Positions 44,093 to 52,603 of a DNA stretch of 64,000 nucleotides are shown here, piece after piece (the first letter of the stretch is position 1; the number at the start of each line of letters is the position of its first letter). The notes under the pieces are model-generated. The model worked only from the letters and a program-made list of their open reading frames with translations. It was not told the origin of the DNA and searched no databases. The stretch is from Pluralibacter sp. UBA7423 (lineage in GTDB: Bacteria > Pseudomonadota > Gammaproteobacteria > Enterobacterales > Enterobacteriaceae), in contig DKMD01000022.1 of NCBI GenBank assembly GCA_002470465.1, positions 21,372-85,371 of the forward strand, in the 5' to 3' direction. Position numbers and translations under genes: made by a program.

Positions 44093-44397
44093 GCGTCGTT
44101 ATGTTCCAGTAGCAAAGCTGTTTTTAGCGTAAAAACAGAAGTAAGGGTAAGGATAAAGACCTGGATAATAACAATTAAAGAAGGGATGGAAATAATAAAT
44201 AACCAAATGGACTAACCTGTTTTAGTCATCGTTCTTATCGGCAAAACAGGTTAATTAACACATTGAAATATAGTAATTTTCACTTAAAAAAGACCGTATA
44301 GTTACCGTCAGTCTTTTAACGCCGGTTTTAGTTAATGCGAAAAAAGGCGCGTTGCGGTAAGATTCGCCGGTTTTTTCCGCATTTTTGAGAGTTCACG
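44093..44397. promoter_or_regulatory. Divergent cysJ/queD region with two hairpins before queD
   Basis: This 305-bp AT-rich region has no ORF. The cysJ side should hold a CysB-dependent promoter. On the queD side, AAAAGAC (44288-44294) can pair with GTCTTTT (44311-44317). A longer bulged stem joins 44336-44349 to 44365-44381: TGCG/CGCA, A6/T6 and GGCG/CGCC. It is followed by a T5 run 12 nt before the queD ATG, so it looks like an intrinsic terminator in the queD leader. Confidence 0.5.
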
Positions 44398-44760
44398 ATG
44401 TCCACCACCCTGTTTAAAGATTTTATGTTCGAAGCGGCACACCATTTGCCACACGTACCCGCCGGTCACAAGTGCGGTCGCCTGCACGGCCACTCCTTTA
44501 TGGTACGTCTGGAAATTACGGGTGAGGTGGATCCGCACACGGGCTGGATCATGGATTTCGCCGAGCTGAAAGCCGCCTTCAAACCGACTTATGACAGGCT
44601 CGATCACTACTATCTGAACGAGATCCCCGGGCTTGAAAACCCAACCAGCGAAGTGCTGGCGAAATGGATTTGGGACCAGATGAAACCGCTTGTTCCACTT
44701 CTGAGCGCAGTCACCATCAAAGAAACCTGCACCGCCGGCTGCGTCTACCGCGGCGAGTGA
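44398..44760 (+). CDS. queD: QueD, 6-carboxy-5,6,7,8-tetrahydropterin synthase
   Basis: The 120-residue enzyme catalyses the second step of queuosine (7-deazaguanine) synthesis. It has a PTPS fold with zinc-binding histidines in EAAHHLPHV and GRLHGHSF, the catalytic cysteine in [11 protein letters not shown], and [13 protein letters not shown] at the C-terminus. The partner queE lies in this window at 62344. Confidence 0.96.
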   Translation: MSTTLFKDFMFEAAHHLPHVPAGHKCGRLHGHSFMVRLEITGEVDPHTGWIMDFAELKAAFKPTYDRLDHYYLNEIPGLENPTSEVLAKWIWDQMKPLVPLLSAVTIKETCTAGCVYRGE

Positions 44761-44841
44761 TTTCTGCCTTTGCGGCAGCGGTCAAATTCCCTTTAATTCC
44801 GCTATGTTAGGGTTATGCGTTCTCAGGAAAAGGAGCGCAGA

Positions 44842-46110
44842 GTGGCGGACGATTTTGATCTTATTATTATTGGCGCAGGGATAGCAGGCTCAACCTGCGC
44901 CCTGCTCAGCGCCCGCGCCGGGCTGTCGGTTCTGCTTATCGAACGCGGCGAACAGCCCGGCAGCAAAAACCTCTCCGGCGGCAGGCTTTATGGCTACGCC
45001 CTCGCCGACATTCTCCCTGATTTCCAGAAGACCGCGCCGCTCGAGCGCCACATCACCCGTGAACATTTCTCCCTGTTGACTGCAGATGGCGGAACCACGC
45101 TTTGCGCACAGCATCCGGCGAGTGACTCATGGAGCGTATTGCGCGCCCGCTTCGACCCGTGGCTTGCAGCCCAGGCGGAAGCGGAAGGTGCCCAGCTTCT
45201 TTGTAATGTGACGGTTGAAAGGCTGCTGCGGGAGCATGGCCGCATCGCGGGCATTATCTGTGAAGGCGAAACGCTGCGGGCAAAAGTCGTTGTGCTGGCG
45301 GAAGGCGCAAACAGCCTGCTTGCCGAACAGGCGAATCTCGCTCCTCGCCCTTCTCCTGAGACCATGGCGCTCGGTATCAAAGAAACGCTCGCCCTCGACG
45401 ACACGCGGATTCAGGAGCGATTTCATATCGAAAACAACGAAGGTGCTGCGTGGCTGTTCAGCGGGCAGATTTGCGGCAGTAAGCCTGCGGGTGCGTTTCT
45501 GTATACCAACCAGCAGTCACTGTCGCTCGGCATTGTTGCCCCACTGGCCTCGCTGCGCCACGGGCCCGGTTCAGCCTCTTCGCTGCTGGCAAAACTCAAG
45601 CATCACCCGACTCTACGCCCGCTGATTCGCGATGCCGAAACGCTGGAATATAGTGCACATCTGGTGCCTGAAGGCGGCATGAACAGCGTACCGTTGCAGC
45701 GTGCAGGGGAAGGCTGGCTGCTGGTCGGCGATACGCTGCGCACCTGCATCAACACCGGCGTCACGGTCAGGGGAATGGACACCGCCATCCTTAGCGCGCA
45801 GGCCGCAGCCCGAACGCTGGCGGCGCATTTTCAGCGGCCGGATAAGCCGCTGCAAACCTTGTATGACAGCGAGCTGCAACGCAGCGCACTCTGGCAGCAG
45901 CTTCAGCGCTATCGTAATGTCCCTGATTTGTTACAGAGCGAAAGCTGGTATCGCCACTGGCCGGAATTCAGCCAGGCCGTCATGCGGGATCTGACTCGCG
46001 TCGATGCCCGCGCCAACCCGCCACTGTGGCAAATTTTGTTCCGCCACGCGCGTCGCTTCGGATTCACCCGATTAAGTCGCGATCTTCTGAGGAGCCTGCG
46101 ATGTCTGTAA
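44842..46110 (+). CDS. ygcN: YgcN, FixC-like FAD-dependent oxidoreductase
   Basis: The 422-residue flavoprotein has the N-terminal Rossmann motif IIIGAGIAGSTCALLSARAG, GSKNLSGGRLYGYALAD and a GDTLRTCINTGVTVRGMD segment. It matches E. coli YgcN and the FixC/ETF-quinone oxidoreductase family. I chose the GTG at 44842: GGAG lies 6 nt upstream and the length equals the E. coli protein. An ATG at 44815 would precede the ribosome site. It overlaps ygcO. Confidence 0.88.
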   Translation: MADDFDLIIIGAGIAGSTCALLSARAGLSVLLIERGEQPGSKNLSGGRLYGYALADILPDFQKTAPLERHITREHFSLLTADGGTTLCAQHPASDSWSVLRARFDPWLAAQAEAEGAQLLCNVTVERLLREHGRIAGIICEGETLRAKVVVLAEGANSLLAEQANLAPRPSPETMALGIKETLALDDTRIQERFHIENNEGAAWLFSGQICGSKPAGAFLYTNQQSLSLGIVAPLASLRHGPGSASSLLAKLKHHPTLRPLIRDAETLEYSAHLVPEGGMNSVPLQRAGEGWLLVGDTLRTCINTGVTVRGMDTAILSAQAAARTLAAHFQRPDKPLQTLYDSELQRSALWQQLQRYRNVPDLLQSESWYRHWPEFSQAVMRDLTRVDARANPPLWQILFRHARRFGFTRLSRDLLRSLRCL

Positions 46111-46373
46111 ACGAAAGCCTTACGCGCAACTGCTATCATCCCGCCGGTGAGGCACACATTGCGCTTCAGCCATCCCTCAGCGAAGAGCAGATTGCCCTGC
46201 TGGAAAAGATTTGTCCGGCCGGGTTGTTTCAGCGCGACGCGGCTGGCAAGGTAGACGTGCACTTTCAGGGTTGCCTGGAGTGCGGCTGCTGTCGGCTGGT
46301 GGCCGATGACGCTGCCCTTACTGAGTGGCGCTACCCCCCGTCTGGCTGTGGGTTGACCCTGCGTTTTGGCTAA
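46101..46373 (+). CDS. ygcO: YgcO, FixX-like ferredoxin
   Basis: The 90-residue protein contains CPAGLFQRD and the cluster motif GCLECGCCRLV with a C-terminal SGCG, typical of FixX ferredoxin-like partners of FixC. The ATG at 46101 overlaps the ygcN stop and has GGAG 7 nt upstream. It presumably receives electrons from YgcN and YgcQR. Confidence 0.88.
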   Translation: MSVNESLTRNCYHPAGEAHIALQPSLSEEQIALLEKICPAGLFQRDAAGKVDVHFQGCLECGCCRLVADDAALTEWRYPPSGCGLTLRFG

Positions 46374-46391
46374 AACATCTAAGGATTTCGA

Positions 46392-46967
46392 GTGTCGCTA
46401 CTTCACCTGCTAAGACAGAACCCGGTTATCGCCGCGGTAAAAGACAACGCCAGCCTGCAGCTGGCCATCGCTTCCGAATGCCAGTGTATTTCCGTGCTCT
46501 ACGGCAACATTTGCACCATCACCGGGATCGTCCAGAAGATTAAGCAGGCCGGGAAAATCGCCTTTATCCACGTCGATTTACTGGAGGGCGCGTCAAATAA
46601 GGAAGTGGTGATTCAGTTTCTCAAGCTGGTGACCCAGGCCGACGGCATTATCAGCACCAAGCCCAATATGCTGAAAGCCGCGCGTGCAGAGGGCTTTTTC
46701 TGCATTCACCGCCTGTTTATCGTCGACTCGATTTCATTTCACAACATCGACAAACAGGTGGCGCAATCGAACGCGGACTGCATTGAAATCCTGCCCGGCT
46801 GTATGCCGAAGGTGCTGAGCTGGGTAACGGAAAAGGTGCGCCAGCCGCTGATTGCCGGTGGCCTGGTGTGCGATGAAGAAGATGCCCGCAATGCAATTGA
46901 AGCGGGCGTACTGGCGCTCTCTACAACCAATACCGACGTCTGGAAGCTGGCTAAATCTCTGAACTGA
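46392..46967 (+). CDS. ygcP: YgcP, GlpP-family antiterminator protein
   Basis: The 191-residue protein is similar to Bacillus GlpP, a glycerol-3-phosphate-responsive mRNA-binding antiterminator. It has a TIM-barrel-like fold with GNICTITGIVQKIKQAGKIAFIHVDLLEG, TKPNMLKAARAEG and VDSISFHNID. The start is GTG at 46392. Its natural target in enterobacteria is not established. The terminators in the ygcW and yqcE leaders of this window are plausible targets. It overlaps the convergent ygcQ end by 17 bp. Confidence 0.88.
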   Translation: MSLLHLLRQNPVIAAVKDNASLQLAIASECQCISVLYGNICTITGIVQKIKQAGKIAFIHVDLLEGASNKEVVIQFLKLVTQADGIISTKPNMLKAARAEGFFCIHRLFIVDSISFHNIDKQVAQSNADCIEILPGCMPKVLSWVTEKVRQPLIAGGLVCDEEDARNAIEAGVLALSTTNTDVWKLAKSLN

Positions 46968-47787
46968 CGCAGGCCACCAGCGCTTCCAGCACTTGTTCTG
47001 CCTCCCCGATGATCCCGACATCCGCCGCAGTAAAAACGGGGGCTTCGGGATCGTGATTGACCGCGACAATAAATTGGCTCTGCGCCACGCCCGCCATAAA
47101 GGCTGAGGCTCCGGATGCGCCGGCGATCAGGCAAACCTCCGGCGCAATGCTCTGTCCGGAAATCCCAAGCATGCGCTGCTCGTCACAGTGACCCGCCATC
47201 ACACGCTGACGGGTAAAGCCGATCTCCGCTTTAAGCTTTTCCGCCAGACTGGCAACGGTCCGATCCATCGCCCCCTGCCCGGCTGCCAGCACAACACGAG
47301 CCGACTGCAGGGGATGCTCAGATTTGCTGAGGATCTCCGGCGGCGGCAGCTCTCCGGAAACAGGTATCGGGGCCAGCACTTTGACGGATGTATTCGCAGG
47401 GAAAATGGCCTGCTGACGCGGAAACGCTGCCGCTATGGATAAGCAAAGGGGATAACGCTCAGGCTTCAACGTGGCCGTCAGTGCATTACCGTAAACGGCT
47501 TTCGTCACCGTTCGGGCTTCGCTGTTAACGCCCAGCGCCAGGCAAATCGCACTGCCCTGTAGCCGCCACGCCAGGCGGGTTGCCAGCTCATTCCCTTCAG
47601 GTGAAGAAGGAAACAGGATCAGATCGGGTGAGACCGGGAGACATTCAGCCTCCAGCGTCGCCAGCAGCGTTTCCACCGAAGCGTTCTGCGTTCGCCAGCA
47701 CAGCTGCGGCGACAGCGCATTTTGCGCCAGAAAGTCAGCCAGCTGCTCTTCGTCTTCAGGCTGTAGCGCCACAACTGCAATTTTCAC
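46951..47787 (-). CDS. ygcQ: YgcQ, electron-transfer flavoprotein alpha-like (FixB)
   Basis: The 278-residue protein has the ETF-alpha C-terminal FAD domain (VLAAGQGAMDRT, YIAVGISGSxQH-like region as MLGISGQSIAPEVCLIAGASGASAF, and AVNHDPEAPVFTAADVGIIGEA). Together with YgcR it forms an ETF-like dimer. The start overlaps ygcR by ATGA. Confidence 0.9.
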   Translation of the reverse strand: MKIAVVALQPEDEEQLADFLAQNALSPQLCWRTQNASVETLLATLEAECLPVSPDLILFPSSPEGNELATRLAWRLQGSAICLALGVNSEARTVTKAVYGNALTATLKPERYPLCLSIAAAFPRQQAIFPANTSVKVLAPIPVSGELPPPEILSKSEHPLQSARVVLAAGQGAMDRTVASLAEKLKAEIGFTRQRVMAGHCDEQRMLGISGQSIAPEVCLIAGASGASAFMAGVAQSQFIVAVNHDPEAPVFTAADVGIIGEAEQVLEALVACVSSEI

Positions 47788-48563
47788 AGCGTTATCCTTT
47801 CAGCCAGATAGTCATCCCACAGCCGCTTTGCCGCCTGGTGCGCAGGGCCATCAATAATGATGCCGCTACGTCGGGTCATCTGTCGTTCCAGAGACAGGCA
47901 GGTTATTTCAGCGGCATCAGAAGGTTCACAGACGATCTGCTCTATGTCGACTTTCGCCGCCGCAAGCCTTGCGCGCATGCCCGGCACCCGCAGCGCCAGC
48001 TGGCCGCGGTTTTGCACTCTTAACACCGCAGGCTGCTGCACGCACCAGCGGCTACGCTGGCGCAGGTCCTCACATTCAACGATAAATCCTTCCCCGTCGA
48101 CGCCAAGCCCGCAAACCGAAGATAAACAAGGCCAGCCGAGCATTTCCGTCAGCAGCCAGGCGGTCTGCCCGTTCTGCCCTTCGCTGCTCTGGCACCCGAG
48201 CAGCACGAGCCCGGCATTCTGTGCTCTGACCTGCGCCGCCAGCTGCCGGGCAATATAAACCGGCGAGAAGCGAGTATCTTCGCGAGAAAGTAATAGCGTC
48301 TGGCGTGCAAAGCCCAGCGCCGCCATGTTGCGCAGAGCAGGAAGTGCCCGTTCATCACCGAGCGTCACGGCACTCAGCACGAGGGCCGGATTGACCTCAC
48401 GCGCCTGTAGCATCAGCTCCGCCGCCCCCTGCTCGTCGTTCCCCATCAGTATTCGCATCAGCCTGCGATCGGGGCCGGTTCCGCTGCACGCGGCAGCCTG
48501 CCAGTCGCTTTCCGCGAGCATCGACAGATCCGGTTCGGCCTTAAACGCCAACAGTATGTTCAT
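47784..48563 (-). CDS. ygcR: YgcR, electron-transfer flavoprotein beta-like (FixA)
   Basis: The 259-residue protein has the ETF-beta fold, with an N-terminal MNILLAFKAEPD and a central VLLGCQSSEGQNGQTAWLLTEMLGWP. It pairs with YgcQ. The 5' end overlaps the upstream gene ygcS by 23 nt, so ygcS-R-Q are co-transcribed. Confidence 0.9.
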   Translation of the reverse strand: MNILLAFKAEPDLSMLAESDWQAAACSGTGPDRRLMRILMGNDEQGAAELMLQAREVNPALVLSAVTLGDERALPALRNMAALGFARQTLLLSREDTRFSPVYIARQLAAQVRAQNAGLVLLGCQSSEGQNGQTAWLLTEMLGWPCLSSVCGLGVDGEGFIVECEDLRQRSRWCVQQPAVLRVQNRGQLALRVPGMRARLAAAKVDIEQIVCEPSDAAEITCLSLERQMTRRSGIIIDGPAHQAAKRLWDDYLAERITL

Positions 48564-49896
48564 CGACCTTTCCCTGCGGCTTCGGTGGAAGCCCGGCTGC
48601 CTCCACCAGCGATAAATTTCGGGTTTCCGGTGCCCAAAGCACCGACACCACCAGCCCGACCAGCAGTACCACCACCAGAATCAGCAAGGTATTGCGCATT
48701 CCCCAGGAGAGCAGCGCCATCGGCAAACAGCCAGTGGCAATAGCTGCCCCCAGACGGCTCATCGCCGTGGCAAAGCCCACGCCCAGCGAACGAATATCCG
48801 TCGGGAAACTCTCAGCGGGCAGGATGCCGACCAGATTGCTTGCCGCCGAAATCGCGGTGCTGAACAGAACAAACAGCAGCAGGATCAGCGTGCTGTTGCT
48901 GGCCGGAGTAAACGCCAGCGCCGTGAGCGTCAGCGCCAGAAACAGAAAACTGCCGATCAGGAACTGACGCCGTGAAAGCGACCAGGTCAGCACCAGGCCG
49001 AGCAGCGCACCGACGATCAGCAGGCAGTTAAGGATCAGGCTGGCGGTCAGCGCATCTTCCAGCCCGATGGTCTGGGCGATGGTTGGCAGCCAGGTGTAAA
49101 TGACGAACCACGGCACCACCAGACAGATAAAGAACAGGCTGTTAAACGCCGTTCGCCGCCAGTAGCGGGCGGAAAAGAGCGTGCTGATGTGGCGGGTCGT
49201 CACGCCGGAAATTTCATCGCCGGGAAGTACGTTCGCGCCAAGAAAGCGGCGGACGACGGCGTGGGCTTCATTAATACGCCCTTGCCGCATCAGCCAGCGG
49301 GGTGATTCCGGCGTGCCCATGCGCAGCAGCGTTATTGCCAGCGCGGGGAGCGACGCAGACGCCAGAAGCCAGCGCCAGGCTTCGGGTTCGCTGTTGATCC
49401 AGTGATGCCCGGCAACGCTCGCCAGCACATACCCCAGCGTCCAGACCACGCTGAATGCCCCCAACAGCATGCCGCGATAGCGCTTAGGCGAAAACTCCGC
49501 CAGTAGCGTATGCCCTACCGAGTAGTCGCCGCCGAGGCCAAAACCAATCAGCATACGCAGGAAGATCAGCTGCTCCGGCGAGGTGACAAAAAATTGTAAG
49601 AAGGAAGCCAGGGCGATCAGCAAAAAGCTGAAGGTGAAGATGCGCTGGCGACCAATGTGATCGGAGATCCAGCCGAGGATCAGGCTACCGAGAAACAGGC
49701 CAAACAGCGCCGAGCCGCCGATCAGCCCTTCCAGCATCGGCGTCAGATTCATTTGTGACTGGAGCGGAATGATGGCATAGCCAATGACGCCCAGCACATA
49801 GCCGTCGGTCAGATGCGCACCAAAGGTGAGGCCGGCAATGCGCCAGTGAAAGCGGGTTAGCGGCAGATCGTCCATTCGTACAGGTGACGCGCTCAT
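48541..49896 (-). CDS. ygcS: YgcS, MFS sugar-acid/metabolite transporter
   Basis: The 451-residue protein has about 12 transmembrane helices. It carries the MFS loop motif GWISDHIGRQRIF between helices 2 and 3 and a repeat-like R-x-x-P-E-S-PRWL segment (MGTPESPRWLMRQGR) after helix 6, typical of the sugar-porter/SHS group. It matches E. coli YgcS. The substrate is unknown; neighbours suggest a sugar-derived compound oxidised by YgcU/YgcW. Confidence 0.88.
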   Translation of the reverse strand: MSASPVRMDDLPLTRFHWRIAGLTFGAHLTDGYVLGVIGYAIIPLQSQMNLTPMLEGLIGGSALFGLFLGSLILGWISDHIGRQRIFTFSFLLIALASFLQFFVTSPEQLIFLRMLIGFGLGGDYSVGHTLLAEFSPKRYRGMLLGAFSVVWTLGYVLASVAGHHWINSEPEAWRWLLASASLPALAITLLRMGTPESPRWLMRQGRINEAHAVVRRFLGANVLPGDEISGVTTRHISTLFSARYWRRTAFNSLFFICLVVPWFVIYTWLPTIAQTIGLEDALTASLILNCLLIVGALLGLVLTWSLSRRQFLIGSFLFLALTLTALAFTPASNSTLILLLFVLFSTAISAASNLVGILPAESFPTDIRSLGVGFATAMSRLGAAIATGCLPMALLSWGMRNTLLILVVVLLVGLVVSVLWAPETRNLSLVEAAGLPPKPQGKVDEHTVGV

Positions 49897-49910
49897 AGCT
49901 CCCCCTCAGG

Positions 49911-49942
49911 AAAAAAGACGGCTTCCCCATGGGAGAAGCCGT
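49911..49942 (-). terminator. Terminator after ygcU
   Basis: On the minus strand ACGGCTTC pairs with GAAGCCGT across a short loop and is followed by CTTTTTTC. It separates the ygcWU transcript from ygcSRQ. Confidence 0.85.
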
Positions 49943-49950
49943 TATAGCGA

Positions 49951-51405
49951 TTATTTTTCAATCGGATAGATAGTCCCGGTGTTCATGATGCCGTTCGGGT
50001 CAAACTGCTTCTTCAGCCCTTCCAGCAGCGCCCAGGCGGTGCCGTGCTCCGCTTTGGCCCAGTGCACGCGGTGCTTGCCGATACCGTGGTGGTGAACCAT
50101 CGATCCGCCGAGGTTGATCGTCTCCTCGCAGATGATTTTGTTCAGTGGGTTGTGGTACTTGTCGATCTCTTCTTCTGGTTTGCAGTCCACCACGTTGTAG
50201 TCGTAAACGAAGTACATATTGGTGCCGTTGATGTAGCTGTGAGAAGAGTGACCGCCCAGCATGGTGATGTCGTCGGCGTGCGGGAACTCGGTGCGGATAC
50301 GGTGGATCACGCGCTCGTAAATCTGATGAATGCTGCTCCAGTCACCTGAAACTTCCGTGGTAAAGCCCATGTTGCCGGTTTTGAGGATCTGCACGCGCTC
50401 AGCAGCCACTTTCTCCGGACCCCAGTTCAGGTTGTTGAACCAGTTTTCGATAAGCTTGCTGTCCACGCGAGTGCACTGCGGATAGCGGGCAACAATCTCG
50501 GCAATCCCTTCGCCAGTCGCTTTCGCTATACGTGGATTGCCCTCGGCCATAAAGATGAGCACGCATTTGCCATCGGCAAAATGGGTGAAGTGCTGCGTGC
50601 CGTCTTCGGCGTCGTACAGGCGAGCGATAGACGGACGGTAACCCTCGACCATCACTTCTCGCAGGATGTCGAAACCAACCTTCATATCGTCAAGAATATA
50701 GCCGTAGAAGAGGTTGTTTTCCGGGGTATATTTGAAAATTTTCACTGTCACTTCCGTGATGTAGCACAGCGCCCCTTCGTTGCCGATGATGATGTGGCGG
50801 ATGTCCGGCCCGGCGGCGCGGCGCGGCACGTTTTTGATGCGAGTGATGGTGCCATCCGGCAGCACGGCTTCAAGCCCGACCACCATGTCTTCAATCGCGC
50901 CATAGAGCGTGGAGAACTGGCCGATACTGCGGGTTGCGACCAGGCCGCCCATCTGCGCCAGCGGTTTTGACTGCGGTGAATGGCCCGTGGTGTAGCCTTT
51001 GGCGCGCAGGGCATTTTCCAGAATTTCCAGCGGCACGCCGCACTGCGCGGTGGCCTGCATATTTTCGATATCAATATCGATGATTTTGTTCATCCCGGAG
51101 CCGTCGAGCACCAGCGAGTTTTTAACCACCGTTTCGAGCCCGCCTTCCGTTGCGGATGCCCCGGTGCGCGGTACGCCGTTAATCTTGTGCTGATTCATAA
51201 ACGCCAGCACCTGGGAAACCTGCTGAGTGGAGCCCAGTTTGACTACTGCGGCCGGCAGCGGCAGCGTGAACACGCCGTGGATATCGGCAAATTTTCTGAA
51301 GCGGTCAACGCTGTTTTTCTTCAGGACGTTTTCATCGGTAACAACACGCTCCGGACCAACAATTTCTTTTACCTGTTCAACAATCGCTTCGCGGGATAAA
51401 GACAT
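49951..51405 (-). CDS. ygcU: YgcU, FAD-linked oxidase (VAO/GlcD-type)
   Basis: The 484-residue protein is the same length as E. coli YgcU. The N-terminal PCMH FAD domain contains PRTGASATEGGLETV and TGHSPQSKPLAQMGGLVATRSIGQFSTLYGAIEDMV. The C-terminal half resembles alkyl-DHAP synthase/lactate-oxidase types, with a histidine-rich MVHHHGIGKHR. It likely oxidises a hydroxy acid or polyol derivative and passes electrons to the ETF-like proteins. The ATG at 51405 is preceded by AAAGGAAAC. Confidence 0.9.
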   Translation of the reverse strand: MSLSREAIVEQVKEIVGPERVVTDENVLKKNSVDRFRKFADIHGVFTLPLPAAVVKLGSTQQVSQVLAFMNQHKINGVPRTGASATEGGLETVVKNSLVLDGSGMNKIIDIDIENMQATAQCGVPLEILENALRAKGYTTGHSPQSKPLAQMGGLVATRSIGQFSTLYGAIEDMVVGLEAVLPDGTITRIKNVPRRAAGPDIRHIIIGNEGALCYITEVTVKIFKYTPENNLFYGYILDDMKVGFDILREVMVEGYRPSIARLYDAEDGTQHFTHFADGKCVLIFMAEGNPRIAKATGEGIAEIVARYPQCTRVDSKLIENWFNNLNWGPEKVAAERVQILKTGNMGFTTEVSGDWSSIHQIYERVIHRIRTEFPHADDITMLGGHSSHSYINGTNMYFVYDYNVVDCKPEEEIDKYHNPLNKIICEETINLGGSMVHHHGIGKHRVHWAKAEHGTAWALLEGLKKQFDPNGIMNTGTIYPIEK

Positions 51406-51485
51406 AACGTTTCCTTTCTGATTTAAAGTAAAAATGGCAGGAACCACCCTATTCAGCAGGCAATATCGCTTAAGAATAACCTTAA

Positions 51486-52271
51486 TTAGCGGACTAAATA
51501 TCCACCATCAACGACTAATAAATGACCATTGACATAATCAGAAGCGCGGCTGGAAAGATAAACCATCGCTCCCATTAAATCCTGCGTATCTCCCCAGCGA
51601 TTAGCAGGAATATGATCCAGAACGCGCTGGTTAGTTTCCGGATTACTGCGCGTGGCCGTTGTGATTTCGGTTGCGTAATATCCAGGTGCAATCCCGTTGA
51701 CCTGAATATTGTATTGACCTAATTCATCACAATAAGCTTTGGTTAAACCAGCGAGTGCATGTTTGGTTGCGGAATAAGCAGGCGACCATTGCCCACCCAA
51801 ATACGAAAATAGAGAACAGATATTAATAATTTTCCCGTGCTTTTGCGGGATCATGATTTTTGCCGCTTCGTGGCTGAGTTCAAATGCCGCCGTCAGGTTG
51901 ACGTCAATCATCGGATCCCAGTCGGCGCGGCCAAAATCCAGTACCTTATTGAGCTTACAAATCCCGGCGTTATTGACGAGGATATCAACGGTGCCAAAGC
52001 GTTCACAGCAGGCAGCGATAATCTTGCATGGCGCACCTTCAGCGGTAATGTCCACCTGCATGAATTCGACCTGTACGCCCTGCTGCTCAATCAGCTCGCG
52101 GGTTTCGCCGTTGTCTTTGATGAAGCTTGGGATAAACAGATTCGCTCCGGCTTTCGCCAGCGCCATGGCAAACGCCTGACCCAGACCGCTGTTGCCACCG
52201 GTAACGATGGCCGTTTTTCCCTTCAGGGAGAAGAAATCCATTGAAAATGCATTAAGCGATTCGATAGACAT
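51486..52271 (-). CDS. ygcW: YgcW, short-chain dehydrogenase/reductase
   Basis: The 261-residue protein has the SDR cofactor motif TGGNSGLGQAFA, the NNAG motif (ILVNNAGIC), and the catalytic Ser with YSATK (Tyr-x-x-x-Lys). It is most similar to the KduD/gluconate 5-dehydrogenase-like group. The start at 52271 matches E. coli YgcW. It is transcribed with ygcU and preceded by a leader terminator. Confidence 0.92.
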   Translation of the reverse strand: MSIESLNAFSMDFFSLKGKTAIVTGGNSGLGQAFAMALAKAGANLFIPSFIKDNGETRELIEQQGVQVEFMQVDITAEGAPCKIIAACCERFGTVDILVNNAGICKLNKVLDFGRADWDPMIDVNLTAAFELSHEAAKIMIPQKHGKIINICSLFSYLGGQWSPAYSATKHALAGLTKAYCDELGQYNIQVNGIAPGYYATEITTATRSNPETNQRVLDHIPANRWGDTQDLMGAMVYLSSRASDYVNGHLLVVDGGYLVR

Positions 52272-52296
52272 GATTTGGCTCCACAATCCTTTAGGC

Positions 52297-52344
52297 AAAA
52301 AAAAAGAAAGGCAACTTCCCCCGCTTAGAGGGAAGTCACCTTTC
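52297..52344 (-). terminator. Intrinsic terminator in the ygcW leader
   Basis: On the minus strand GAAAGG-TG-ACTTCCC pairs with GGGAAGT-TG-CCTTTC around a 9-nt loop and is followed by nine Ts. It ends 25 nt before the ygcW start codon, so it would stop transcription before the gene unless overcome. Confidence 0.9.
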
Positions 52345-52370
52345 TCATATTCTCTGGTAACTGGGCATAA
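52336..52370 (-). promoter_or_regulatory. Conserved leader motif overlapping the ygcW terminator (candidate antiterminator-binding site)
   Basis: Read on the minus strand from 52370: TTATGCC, then TTAC, AGAG and ATGAGAAA, ending in the 5' arm of the terminator. The same ordered blocks occur in the yqcE leader at 52498-52531 in the other direction, with 27 of 34 aligned bases identical. Confidence 0.75.
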
Positions 52371-52397
52371 TTTTTAGCATAGCCACTTAGTCGCGAA

Positions 52398-52413
52398 TGT
52401 GATGAGCTTCACA
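52398..52413. promoter_or_regulatory. CRP site 1 in the ygcW/yqcE divergent region
   Basis: TGTGA-TGAGCT-TCACA is a perfect match to the CRP core consensus. It lies between the two divergent leaders, closer to ygcW. Confidence 0.85.
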
Positions 52414-52454
52414 GAGCTGGGTTTCGCTCATTCAAATTCAGTAATCATAAGAAG

Positions 52455-52470
52455 CGTGATTATTCTCACA
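52455..52470. promoter_or_regulatory. CRP site 2 in the ygcW/yqcE divergent region
   Basis: CGTGA-TTATTC-TCACA differs from the CRP core at one position. It lies 57 bp from site 1, closer to yqcE, so each divergent promoter may have its own CRP site. Confidence 0.75.
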
Positions 52471-52497
52471 CTCAAGCCAGCCTGAACATGTTATTTG

Positions 52498-52531
52498 TTA
52501 TGCCAATTACTAGAGCCCATGAGAAAAGTAA
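52498..52531 (+). promoter_or_regulatory. Conserved leader motif overlapping the yqcE terminator (candidate antiterminator-binding site)
   Basis: The blocks TTATGCC, TTAC, AGAG and ATGAGAAA occur in the same order and almost the same spacing as in the ygcW leader. The motif's last 11 nt (GAGAAAAGTAA) form the 5' arm of the terminator, exactly as on the other side. Confidence 0.75.
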
Positions 52532-52568
52532 TCCACCTGCAAAGGCGGCTTACTTTTCTCTTTTTTTT
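52521..52568 (+). terminator. Intrinsic terminator in the yqcE leader
   Basis: GAGAAAAGTAA (52521-52531) pairs with TTACTTTTCTC (52550-52560). An inner stem (CC-CCT with AGG-GG) fills most of the gap, and eight Ts follow. It ends 35 nt before the yqcE start codon. Confidence 0.92.
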
Positions 52569-52603
52569 GTTTGTTTTCCGTCCAGATAACACGAGAGAAC
52601 GAT

